Source of the DNA: Treponema sp. UBA4267
GTDB lineage: Bacteria; Spirochaetota; Spirochaetia; Treponematales; Treponemataceae
NCBI GenBank assembly: GCA_002395155.1
Contig: DGWD01000018.1
Coordinates: forward strand, 1-63,710
Direction: 5' to 3'
Length of the DNA stretch: 63,710 nt
Shown here: one piece after another, positions 16,983 to 25,378 of the stretch
Position numbering within the stretch: the first letter of the stretch is position 1
Layout of the letters: each line of letters begins with the position of its first letter
Made by a program: the position numbers and the translations under genes
The notes under the pieces: generated by a model
The model's input: the letters and a program-made list of their open reading frames with translations, nothing else
Databases searched by the model: none
What the model was told of the DNA's origin: nothing

Positions 16983-18333
16983 AAATAAACCTCGTTGAAT
17001 CAAATACGCCTATTGTAAAAATACAAAAGATCAATAAATAATCAAAGAAATATCTAATTATTTTATTTTGACATATAATAATTTCAGAAATATGTTTATT
17101 TTTTTGAACTTCTATTCTTGAAACAATGAAAAGAATTAATAAAGATACATAGACATTTATATTAAGCATGATTGAAGGAGTCATGTTATTATAAGTTGAA
17201 AATGTTATTTCATACAAAGATTTTTTTATACTACTAATGGACATATAATTTTTAGAAAACAAATTTAAAAAGTATATATATATATCTGAAAAATGATTTA
17301 AGCGAAAGAAAATCCATGCAAATAAAACTAAAAAAATTGTAATAAGATTTCTAATCTTAAGATTTATTTTAGAAATTTGTCTACAAAAAATATTTTCGAT
17401 AATTTGGAATATTGCATGTAGCCCTCCCCAAATTAAAAAATTCATAGTATTACCATGCCACATGCCGGAAATAAGAAATGTTATTAATATATTAATATAC
17501 TTTTTAATTTTACCTTTTCTATTACCACCAAGAGGTATATAAATATAATCTTTTAACCATGATGATAATGAAATATGCCATTTATGCCAAAAATCACCTA
17601 TTGAAACCGAGGAATAAGGATTCTTAAAATTTTGAGTAAGTTTAAATCCAAATATTCTAGCAACACCTATTGCAATATCCGTATAACCTGAAAAATCGCA
17701 ATATAACTGAATTGAATAAAAAATTGCAGCAATCATTAGTGATAATCCACCAAAATGTAAAAGATTATCAAAAACTTTATCTACATAAATTTGAAGTCTA
17801 TTTGCAATACAAAGTTTTTTAAATACTCCAAATAAAACGTAATGAAAACCTATTTGTAAGTTTTCAAAAGTCACATTTTTTTCCTCTAAATTAGTTACTT
17901 GTGGTAAAAAATTACCACCACGTTCAACAGGCCCCGAAATTAATTTTGGAAAAAATAAAATATAATTACTAAAATTAACTATATTTTTTTCATGGTTACA
18001 AGTTTTGGATGTTACATCACTTAAATATGCAATACAGGTAAAAGTATAGAAAGAAATTCCAACTGGATAAAATGAAGAAAAATATTTAAAGAAAATTAAT
18101 ATAAATACATTTATGCAAATTCCTATATAGCATCCTATCTTATTAAAATAAGATAAAAAATAAGTTACTAAAACAACTGTTATAGCAACAATGAAACTTT
18201 GCCATCCTGCATAAAAGCAAAAAAACAAATTTCCAATTAGTAAAATGTACTTCTTAAACTCTTTATTTATAAAAGAATAAGAACAGAGAAAAATTATAAA
18301 GAAAAGAAAAAAAGAAAAATTTGTGAAAATCAT
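16969..18333 (-). CDS. MBOAT-family O-acyltransferase (AlgI/DltB-like)
   Basis: About 454 residues from MIFTNFSFFLFFIIFL; an upstream TTG reading is less likely. Around ten membrane segments. Signature segments are SFYTFTCIAYLSDV, FPKLISGPVERGG, WHKWHISLSSWLKDYIYIPLGGNRKG and GMWHGNTMNFLIWGGLHA, which contains the catalytic His. These enzymes move acyl groups across the membrane onto glycans. It starts within 4 nt of the legF stop and is coupled to the SGNH-like partner. Confidence 0.92.
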   Translation of the reverse strand: MIFTNFSFFLFFIIFLCSYSFINKEFKKYILLIGNLFFCFYAGWQSFIVAITVVLVTYFLSYFNKIGCYIGICINVFILIFFKYFSSFYPVGISFYTFTCIAYLSDVTSKTCNHEKNIVNFSNYILFFPKLISGPVERGGNFLPQVTNLEEKNVTFENLQIGFHYVLFGVFKKLCIANRLQIYVDKVFDNLLHFGGLSLMIAAIFYSIQLYCDFSGYTDIAIGVARIFGFKLTQNFKNPYSSVSIGDFWHKWHISLSSWLKDYIYIPLGGNRKGKIKKYINILITFLISGMWHGNTMNFLIWGGLHAIFQIIENIFCRQISKINLKIRNLITIFLVLFAWIFFRLNHFSDIYIYFLNLFSKNYMSISSIKKSLYEITFSTYNNMTPSIMLNINVYVSLLILFIVSRIEVQKNKHISEIIICQNKIIRYFFDYLLIFCIFTIGVFDSTRFIYAAF

Positions 18334-19001
18334 TTTGAACTTATCACTTCCACGATTTTCCAATCCAACAAAGTATCAATATCAACAGAATTCTCTTCTG
18401 CCATTACACATTTCTTAATCTTTGAAAATCCACCAAGACCTTTTTCTTTTACAGCTTTTGCATTAATAACATACACGGCACCGTTATATTCATAAAATTT
18501 CTCTGCATCCTGGCGACGCACATTGTTTCCACCTATAACCTGTTCCAAATATCCTCGCGAATTTTCTTTGCACAATACAGCACTAACACTTGATTCTTTT
18601 ACTGTAGTTACCATGTCATATTCGTCTGTATATATGGCAAGACAGTCTTTTACATTCTGTACGGTTCTAAGCGGGGATGTTGGCTGCAAAAGAACAACAA
18701 CATCATATTCTTTTCCAAGTTGAGAATAAAAATCGAGGGCATGAACAATTACGTCACTTGTTCCAGCAGTATCGCTAGCAAGATAATCTGGTCGCAAAAA
18801 CGGAACTTTTAATCCAAGACCTTCTGCAACAGCTTTAATCTGTGGATCATCAGTTGAAAGGCAGATATCAGCATCATCTGCAAGTTCTCTTGCAACTTCA
18901 ATTGAATATTGTATAAGAGGCTTTCCATTCAAAAGTTTTATATTCTTATGAGGAATTCCCTTACTACCACCCCGTGCGGGGATTAAATATAATATTTTCA
19001 T
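18330..19001 (-). CDS. legF: CMP-legionaminate (CMP-nonulosonate) cytidylyltransferase
   Basis: 223 residues of the NeuA/LegF/PseF family, activating a nine-carbon sugar with CTP. IPARGGSKGIPHKNIKLLNGKPLI is the CTP-binding start and LLQPTSPLR is the second family motif; SVDIDTLLDW lies near the C-terminus. It follows the CBS-guanylyltransferase gene with no gap, the pairing seen in legionaminic acid clusters of Campylobacter. Sialic acid or pseudaminic acid activation would look similar; the ptmE-like neighbour favours legionaminate. Confidence 0.9.
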   Translation of the reverse strand: MKILYLIPARGGSKGIPHKNIKLLNGKPLIQYSIEVARELADDADICLSTDDPQIKAVAEGLGLKVPFLRPDYLASDTAGTSDVIVHALDFYSQLGKEYDVVVLLQPTSPLRTVQNVKDCLAIYTDEYDMVTTVKESSVSAVLCKENSRGYLEQVIGGNNVRRQDAEKFYEYNGAVYVINAKAVKEKGLGGFSKIKKCVMAEENSVDIDTLLDWKIVEVISSK

Positions 19002-20054
19002 TTATGATTTCCTTATATTACGTGCAAATTCCTGTACACTCTTAAAATCTTCCGGCTTCCCAATGTCAATCCAATATCCAGCAATAGGAAAACGTATAAC
19101 TTTTTTATTATTCTTTATAAGTTTATCCATAAAATCTGTTGCATCAAAGAACTCATCATCTGGAATTAAATCTAGCAAACTTCTTTTTATTAAATAAATT
19201 CCAGCATTAGCATAATAATGAAAACTAGGTTTCTCCGTTATTCCTTTAATTTCACGAGTATTTTCAAGTTTAAAAATTCCATAAGGAATATTAACATTAT
19301 ATGGAACACCGGCAACACTCATATCTGCACCGTGTTTTAAGAAATGCAGATAAAAAGCTTCTATATCTATGTTGGTAAATAAATCGGAATTCATTAATAG
19401 AATTGTGTCATTCTGCCATTCTTTTACAAACTTTATAGATCCTATTGTTCCTAAAAATTTTGGTTCACGAACAGTCTTTACCTGAACATCCAATACAGGA
19501 TTTTTAAAATGTTTTTCTATCTGCTCTCCTAAATAATTTACAGTAACATTAATATTCTTAATTCCACAATTTAAAAGATTATCAATGTTGTAATCTATGA
19601 TTGGTTTATCTGCTACTTTCAAAAGAGGTTTAGGTGTTTCTAAAGTTAAAGGTCTAAGCCGTTCTCCTTTTCCACCAGCCATAAGAACGGCATCTACAGG
19701 TACATATGATTTATTATTTGTAAAATCACGGATTTCATATAGGGAACCATCTTCGTTTAATTCTGGTACGTATTTCAATCCAAGAGTTCTAATCTTCTTT
19801 ATTGTATCTACATCATAAATACCTTTTGCAAGTGATGTAAATTTTTTATTCATTATTTCAGTAATAGGAGATGCTAGGTTCTTACCATTAATCAATCCTC
19901 TACGACAGTCTCCATCCGAAACAGAGCCACATATCTTTCCATCTTTACTTTCAACAAATAGTATTCTAGTTCCAAATGAAGAATGTTCATCTATTTTTTT
20001 TAATGCATCCAGGACTGTCTCATTATCCTTAATTATAAAATCTTTTATATTCAT
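19002..20054 (-). CDS. ptmE: CBS-domain sugar-1-phosphate nucleotidyltransferase (PtmE-like, GDP-GlcN route)
   Basis: 350 residues in two parts: an N-terminal CBS pair (about 1-115, with GSVSDGDCRRGL) and a nucleotidyltransferase domain with VLMAGGKGERLRPLT and PKPLLKVADKPII, then GYWIDIGKPEDF at the C-terminus. In Campylobacter jejuni the homologue PtmE is a glucosamine-1-phosphate guanylyltransferase that starts the GDP-linked legionaminic acid route. It overlaps legI by 4 nt. The role is by homology of architecture and neighbours. Confidence 0.85.
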   Translation of the reverse strand: MNIKDFIIKDNETVLDALKKIDEHSSFGTRILFVESKDGKICGSVSDGDCRRGLINGKNLASPITEIMNKKFTSLAKGIYDVDTIKKIRTLGLKYVPELNEDGSLYEIRDFTNNKSYVPVDAVLMAGGKGERLRPLTLETPKPLLKVADKPIIDYNIDNLLNCGIKNINVTVNYLGEQIEKHFKNPVLDVQVKTVREPKFLGTIGSIKFVKEWQNDTILLMNSDLFTNIDIEAFYLHFLKHGADMSVAGVPYNVNIPYGIFKLENTREIKGITEKPSFHYYANAGIYLIKRSLLDLIPDDEFFDATDFMDKLIKNNKKVIRFPIAGYWIDIGKPEDFKSVQEFARNIRKS

Positions 20055-21049
20055 AATTCCACAGCCTCATCTATCTCATAATCTTTTGTAGCTATTTTTC
20101 CAATAATTAAATCCCAATATTTTGAAGGAAGTCCTTTATCATTTCTCTTCACAGTTAAGTTTTTTTCATTGAATATTTCACCAGCTTTTATTTGCTGAGA
20201 AGCAACACATCTTTTTAATACTACCTTTGAAATATCAATTTCACTTTTTGTTGGAAGTTTTTCCCCTGTTCCAAGAGCTTTCTCAATATTTCTTATTGAA
20301 TCAACCATTTTTTTGAATTCTACAGGTTCTGTACTTGCAAGATGGTCCGGGCCTTCCATATTTCTATCCAATGTAAAATGCTTTTCTATTACTTTTGCCC
20401 CCATTGCAACTGCAGCTACAGGAACTTCTATTCCTTCTGTATGATCTGAATATCCAACCGGAATTTTAAATGCTTCTTTCAAAGTAAGCATTGCTTTCAG
20501 ATTTACATCTTGCATAGGGCATGGATAATTTGTAGTACAATGAAGTAATATAATATCTGTGGCTCCAGCATTTCTAAGTTCTGCAAGAGCCACATCAATT
20601 TCTGCAAGTGTAGACATTCCAGAACTAATAATTATTGGTAATTTTTTACTTCCCATTATTCTTAAATATGGGATATTTGTAATTTCTCCGGAACCAATCT
20701 TTATAAAAGGAATACCAAGTGAAATCAAAAAATCAAGACTTTCTTCTTCATCTGCTGTAGAAGCAAATTGAATTCCTATTTTGTCACAATGTGCTTTTAT
20801 TTTTCTAAAATCTTCATAAGAAAACTCAAGTTTTTTTAGCATATCAAACTGACTTTCTGTTTTACCGGTATTCTCAGTTTGATAGTCAGCTTGAGCAACT
20901 GTCCGTGTTATTATTTTCTCTGTTTTCCAAGTCTGGAATTTTACGACGTCCGCACCAGCTTCTTTTGCTGCATCACAAAGTTTCAAGGCTAAATCAAGCT
21001 TTCCGTTGTGATTCACTCCAGCTTCTGCAATTATTAATGTATGTGACAT
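20051..21049 (-). CDS. legI: Legionaminic acid synthase (NeuB family)
   Basis: 332 residues. It condenses a 6-carbon diamino-hexose (from LegG) with phosphoenolpyruvate to give the nonulosonic acid. The NeuB TIM barrel (1-270) shows IAEAGVNHNGKL, VKFQTWKTEKI, IKIGSGEITNIPYL, HCTTNYPCP, GYSDHTEG and IEKHFTLDRNMEGPDHLAS. A C-terminal SAF (antifreeze-like) domain follows, from about residue 275. Context with legB, legC, legG, ptmE and legF supports LegI over NeuB or PseI. Confidence 0.93.
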   Translation of the reverse strand: MSHTLIIAEAGVNHNGKLDLALKLCDAAKEAGADVVKFQTWKTEKIITRTVAQADYQTENTGKTESQFDMLKKLEFSYEDFRKIKAHCDKIGIQFASTADEEESLDFLISLGIPFIKIGSGEITNIPYLRIMGSKKLPIIISSGMSTLAEIDVALAELRNAGATDIILLHCTTNYPCPMQDVNLKAMLTLKEAFKIPVGYSDHTEGIEVPVAAVAMGAKVIEKHFTLDRNMEGPDHLASTEPVEFKKMVDSIRNIEKALGTGEKLPTKSEIDISKVVLKRCVASQQIKAGEIFNEKNLTVKRNDKGLPSKYWDLIIGKIATKDYEIDEAVEL

Positions 21050-21052
21050 ATT

Positions 21053-22075
21053 TTAATACCTGTATTTAAGTAAATGATGTTTATATTTCTCTGCTTTTTC
21101 TGGATTATTTTTTGCCCATTCTGAACAAATATCTTCATAGGCATCTTTATTAAATACAATCTTTCCTATAGAAAACTGTTTCTCATTTGAACTAAAAGAA
21201 TGTTTAAACTTAAACAAGCTATTCTCTTCATCACCATTTGTTCCGCCACCAAGATGAAATTCTTTTACACCCTCTTTATGCATTTCGCAGGCAACTTTCC
21301 ACAAAAGTAAATTATTAGCACCAAGAGATGAATATTCTCTGTTACTACCCGCAAGATGATAGTGTCCCCATGTATTTTCATACATAAATAAAGCAGCACT
21401 TATAATTTCATTATCTTTTTTGATACATCCTAAAAAACCTTTACCCGTAAAGGTTTCAATAAATTTTTTATAATATTCATCATCAAAAAAATAAAAGTCA
21501 TCTGCATCCAAACGACTCATGGTAGAATTGTATAGGTTCTTAAATTCATCTATATATCTGAATTCATTATCTCTTTCAAATGTAAGTCCGTTCTTTTCCG
21601 CTTTACGAATCATATTACGATTCTTTGATGAAATCTGATTCATCCATATTTCTTCTTCAGTAACAGATGTATCAATAGCAATAGTTTTTCTGTCATCAAT
21701 TACTGTAAAAGTGTTTCTACAAAGTTCAGAATTATTTAGTAGCGGATGAAAGCGCAAAAAACCAGCAAGATAATTTTGCGAAGTAAAATAATTAACAATT
21801 TCTTTTAATGCCTTTTCATTCCATTCTTTGTCAGAACTATTTGAAATAGGTCCACCATATCCATATGGAGTTTCAAAGTCAAAGAAATCCTTAAATTCAC
21901 TCCTTAAAAAAGGTAAAAGCATTATGTTTCCGCCTTCAGTACAAACGATACAAAGCGGAGTCTCATTTTTTCCTGTTGCAAGTTTTACATATGATTCAGA
22001 AAAATATATATCTTTCTGAGGTTCTGAAAACTGCAAAAGTTTATCATTCCATTTATCTGTAATTTCTATAAACAT
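21053..22075 (-). CDS. FemAB/GNAT-fold acyl- or aminoacyltransferase
   Basis: 340 residues of the double-GNAT type (Acetyltransf_6/FemAB-like). ETPYGYGGPIS lies in the N-terminal half, ISSKNRNMIRKAEKNGLTF at the middle junction, and LGANNLLLWKVACEMHKEGVKEFHLGGGTNG in the C-terminal half, all patterns of this superfamily. No LegH-type acetyltransferase is visible in the cluster, so this enzyme may supply the N-acyl or aminoacyl group on legionaminate. It overlaps the broken PLP gene by 10 nt, suggesting the two act on the same intermediate. Confidence 0.8.
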   Translation of the reverse strand: MFIEITDKWNDKLLQFSEPQKDIYFSESYVKLATGKNETPLCIVCTEGGNIMLLPFLRSEFKDFFDFETPYGYGGPISNSSDKEWNEKALKEIVNYFTSQNYLAGFLRFHPLLNNSELCRNTFTVIDDRKTIAIDTSVTEEEIWMNQISSKNRNMIRKAEKNGLTFERDNEFRYIDEFKNLYNSTMSRLDADDFYFFDDEYYKKFIETFTGKGFLGCIKKDNEIISAALFMYENTWGHYHLAGSNREYSSLGANNLLLWKVACEMHKEGVKEFHLGGGTNGDEENSLFKFKHSFSSNEKQFSIGKIVFNKDAYEDICSEWAKNNPEKAEKYKHHLLKYRY

Positions 22076-23090
22076 CTTTTCAAAACTTCTATCTGTCTTT
22101 TCATATCTTCAAGAGAATATCGCTGATCACAGATAAGCGATAATTCTGTTTCATAAAGCTGATTTTCTATATTTCCATTCAGTTTATCTGTTTCATACGG
22201 CCAATGAACTGGTGTAAAAATGTTATTCTTAAACATTTCCTTTCTTATTTCTGATTTATTGTTCAGGAAAATAGGAATAAAAAGTGGTACACACTTAGAA
22301 TTATAGATATGTTGAATTCCTAATTTTTCTAATTCGGTATGAAGAAATGCTGCATTTTCCTGTCTTCTTACCTTTATTTCCTCAAACGGAATTTGAGTAA
22401 TCAAGGAGTTACTGATTTTGGAACATTCGCAGTTATAATCCTTATCAAGGATTTCTTCACCTTTTCCAATTAAATCTAGGCATACATTATCTTCCACCCA
22501 ATCAGAAAAGTTTTTAAGAACATTACCCGAAAATTTATACTGCGCAAATGTATTTTTCTCTTTTGGAAAATCTATATCTCCAGAGTTACAAAAAACTTCA
22601 GCACCATCCGGTACAGCAAACCATTTTCTAAATGAATTAAAGCGATAGTCCCAGAAAGTACTCTCAGAATATTGTGAATAATAATTTTGAACATCATCCA
22701 CAATTATAATTACATTTGGATTCTGTTTTTTTATTTTTTCTGCTACATCCTTAATATCAATCATTCCAAAATAAGAAATTAAAAGAACAACAGAGTTATC
22801 TTCTAATTTCGAAAACAAATCTTTTTCATCTGGGACTAAATTTTCTTTTATATGATAAAATTGATACGGTATTTTCTCATCAATGCAAACTTGTGTTATT
22901 GATGAACATAAGTAGTCAGGCAATATCACCCCCCCCTCCACTTATGTATAGTATTAATTTGAGGTATAATTTTTCTCAAGATTGCAGCCAACGCACCTCT
23001 TCCAGAAGCAAAAAACTTTCCATTTTCTACTTCTGTTGTTTCTATACCTGGAAGAGAAATCTTGAATTCACCACCAATTACATTTGCCAT
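22066..23090 (-). pseudogene. PLP-dependent aminotransferase-fold gene split by a G8 frameshift (candidate phase-variable gene, OFF)
   Basis: The gene starts at the ATG at 23088-23090, 3 nt after the legG stop, and reads MANVIGGEFKISLPGIETTE and on through GRGAL to Trp-Arg-Gly-Gly, then hits TGA at 22926-22928 after 54 codons. The rest of the protein continues in another frame from the G tract (…VILPDYLCSS…) to 22066. Nine Gs instead of eight would give a 341-residue protein. The C-terminal part has IIVDDVQN (Asp pair for the PLP nitrogen) and SFRKWFAVPDG with a candidate Schiff-base Lys (residue 156 of the joined protein). The product could be an aminotransferase modifying the nonulosonate. 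A sequencing error in the tract is the alternative to true phase variation. Confidence 0.85.
22929..22936 (-). repeat. Homopolymeric G8 tract at the frameshift
   Basis: Eight Gs on the minus strand directly at the point where the reading frame of the PLP enzyme breaks. G9 restores the frame as Trp-Arg-Gly-Gly-Val-Ile; G8 gives Trp-Arg-Gly-Gly-stop. The tract also forms a purine-rich GGAGG-like Shine-Dalgarno, so weak re-initiation at a nearby GTG or TTG is conceivable in the OFF state. Confidence 0.9.
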
Positions 23091-23093
23091 AAG

Positions 23094-24215
23094 TTAGTTA
23101 TTGAAAATATTATTCTTAAGTATCTTTAGAATATTTTCAGAAGCATGTCCATTACCCCAGAAATTACAGTCACTATTATCAAGTTCTTTTTCAAAACTAG
23201 AATTTACAGCTGTAGCAATCGCAACAGAATCATTCTTACACTGAATAATATTCTTACATTGGTAACGGCCTTTCTGTCTCTCACCGATATTTACTACAGG
23301 CACACCAAGAGAAGGTGCCTCAACAATACCACTGCTTGAATTACCAATAACAAGAGCAACTTGTTTCATGAAACTTAGATATCTTAATTGTCCAAGAGAT
23401 GGAACAACCTTAAATTGGGAAGGCTTTTTCTTAGCCATTTCCTCCAGTTGTTCATTTATCTTTTCTCCACCAAAATCTGCATTTGCATAAGTCATTACAA
23501 CCTGTAAATCTTTATGTGAAGATAAAGCATCAAAACAACTCTGGACTGCAGAAAGATTATATTCAAGACTTTCTCGTGTCTCGGAATGGTAAGTCATAAG
23601 ACACCATTTTTTATTTACATCAAGTCCTAGATTATCTGCAAGCTCAACACGGGGCATCAGTTCTATGCGATTAAAAGCATCAAGTCCTGGTTCACCAACA
23701 GCCCAGATATTTCTAGAATTACCTCGCATTCTTTCTATATTTTTTGCAGAATCTACTGGTCCAGGGAAATGGTAATCCGCAAGCATTGTAACAGTATTAC
23801 GAACACCATCATCTATAGCACCTTCTGTTACGTCTCCACCAGAAAGATGAGCAATAGGAATTCTCATTACAAAAGCTGTGTTACATATTGGCAATAGTTC
23901 ATAACGATCGCCCAACACAAAAAGCAAATCAGGTTTTAATTCTGCAAAAACAGGAGCAAATTTTTCTGCCATTCGTCCCATAGATGAAGCAATACTTTCT
24001 GTTGAGGAAGTATCAAGATTAGCATCTACAGTAGCATCAATTTTAAAACCATCAGCAATTATTGCATCAATAGTATGTCCTTGTTCTTTTAACAAATGAC
24101 CGCCAGTTACAATTAATTGCAGCTCAAAATCAGGATCAGCATTAATATCATGCATGAGCCATTTTAGAAGTCCATATTCAGAACGTGCCGCAGTTACAAA
24201 ACAGATTTTTTTCAT
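23094..24215 (-). CDS. legG: Hydrolysing NDP-N,N'-diacetylbacillosamine 2-epimerase (NeuC/LegG family)
   Basis: 373 residues with the hydrolysing 2-epimerase fold. CFVTAARSEYGLLKWLM is the NeuC/LegG N-terminal signature. Other motifs are VTGGHLLKEQGHT, LFVLGDRYELLP, HLSGGDVTEGAIDDGVR, MTYHSETRE and VIGNSSSGIVEAPSLGVPVVNIGERQKGR. It removes GDP or UDP from the 2,4-diamino sugar and epimerises C2 to give the substrate of LegI. It lies 1 nt from the legC gene in an uninterrupted series. Confidence 0.93.
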   Translation of the reverse strand: MKKICFVTAARSEYGLLKWLMHDINADPDFELQLIVTGGHLLKEQGHTIDAIIADGFKIDATVDANLDTSSTESIASSMGRMAEKFAPVFAELKPDLLFVLGDRYELLPICNTAFVMRIPIAHLSGGDVTEGAIDDGVRNTVTMLADYHFPGPVDSAKNIERMRGNSRNIWAVGEPGLDAFNRIELMPRVELADNLGLDVNKKWCLMTYHSETRESLEYNLSAVQSCFDALSSHKDLQVVMTYANADFGGEKINEQLEEMAKKKPSQFKVVPSLGQLRYLSFMKQVALVIGNSSSGIVEAPSLGVPVVNIGERQKGRYQCKNIIQCKNDSVAIATAVNSSFEKELDNSDCNFWGNGHASENILKILKNNIFNN

Positions 24216-25367
24216 TTATCTGTTTACTCCATATCCACTAGGAATATTCACAACTCTGTCTGCAAACATTTCAGCATTTGTCAAATCACCATGCTGGCAG
24301 GGTTTGAACATTTCAAGTCTGTTCATAAGTTCCCAAATAGGACGTGTCTGAACTCCAGCATCATTTGTTTCTTCAAGGAACTTTAACTGAGCTTCTTTGT
24401 CTGGGAGAAGGACAGCATTCAACCAGAAGTTTGATTTACAGGCTTTTGGCTCATCAAAGAATTTAATATCTGAACCAGCAAAGAACTCTTTATAAGCCAT
24501 TGCTGTTTTGCGTTTATTTTCCAATACCTTTTCGATATTTTCCAACTGGGCACAACCGAGGGCCGCATTGATATTTGGCATACGGTAGTTATAACCAATT
24601 GCATCATGCTTAAATTCCCAGCGATGTGGAATTTTTGCCTGTGTTGTAAGGTGCTTTGCTTTTTCACCAAGTTCTTTATCTGTGAAAAGCAACATTCCGC
24701 CACCACCGGTTGTAATTGTCTTGTTACCATTAAAACTGAGAGCAGCTACTTTTCCGAAAAGTCCAGTATGTTTTCCTTTATAAAAACTTCCAATACTTTC
24801 AGCAGCATCTTCAACAAGAGCAAGTTTCCACTCTTCACAAAGTTTTACAAATTCATCCAAGTGTACTGGATGACCAAAAGTGTGCATAGGAACAACAGCA
24901 GATATCTTGTGTCCAGTAGACTTATTATAGCAGGCACCATTCTTAATTTCTGTATTTTCTTCAAGCCATTTGCGAACAGCAACAGGAGAAAGTCCCATTG
25001 TATCTTCATCAACATCACAAAAAACAGGAATTGCATTTAAGTAACTTATTGCATTTGCAGTTGCAATGAATGTAAGTGGCTGAGTGATTACTTCATCACC
25101 TTGTTCTACACCAGAAAGCAAAAGGCTCATATAAAGAGCATTTGTTCCGTTTACACAAACTACTGCACGAGCTGCACCGGTATATTCAGCAACCATCTTC
25201 TCCATACGGTCTACATACTGACCAACACTTGAAACAAAAGTTGTGTCTATGCAGTCATTAAGATATTTCTTTTCATTTCCAAGAAATACTGGAGCATGCA
25301 ATGGAATATGTTCACCATACTCGGGATAAAGTGATTTGATAAACTGAATTGCATCATTATTATTCAT
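24216..25367 (-). CDS. legC: Nucleotide-4-keto-sugar aminotransferase (LegC)
   Basis: 383 residues of the DegT/DnrJ/EryC1/StrS family with an intact Schiff-base Lys in FNGNKTITTGGGGML. NGTNALYMSLLL, EVITQPLTFIATANAISYLNA and VEDAAESIGSFYKGKHTG bind PLP. It transfers an amino group to C4 of the 4-keto-6-deoxy-GlcNAc nucleotide made by LegB. It sits 11 nt after legB and directly before legG, the canonical order. In contrast to the enzyme at 612-1808, the catalytic Lys is present. Confidence 0.92.
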   Translation of the reverse strand: MNNNDAIQFIKSLYPEYGEHIPLHAPVFLGNEKKYLNDCIDTTFVSSVGQYVDRMEKMVAEYTGAARAVVCVNGTNALYMSLLLSGVEQGDEVITQPLTFIATANAISYLNAIPVFCDVDEDTMGLSPVAVRKWLEENTEIKNGACYNKSTGHKISAVVPMHTFGHPVHLDEFVKLCEEWKLALVEDAAESIGSFYKGKHTGLFGKVAALSFNGNKTITTGGGGMLLFTDKELGEKAKHLTTQAKIPHRWEFKHDAIGYNYRMPNINAALGCAQLENIEKVLENKRKTAMAYKEFFAGSDIKFFDEPKACKSNFWLNAVLLPDKEAQLKFLEETNDAGVQTRPIWELMNRLEMFKPCQHGDLTNAEMFADRVVNIPSGYGVNR

Positions 25368-25378
25368 TTCAATACTTC

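Noticed and set aside
22066..22941. Separate short gene starting at GTG 22939
   Set aside because: The first 50 residues of the expected fold are encoded just upstream in another frame and join at the G tract, so a frameshifted single gene explains the data better.
24606..25040. 144-residue plus-strand frame opposite legC
   Set aside because: It lies antisense to a complete conserved gene and has no ribosome site or family resemblance.
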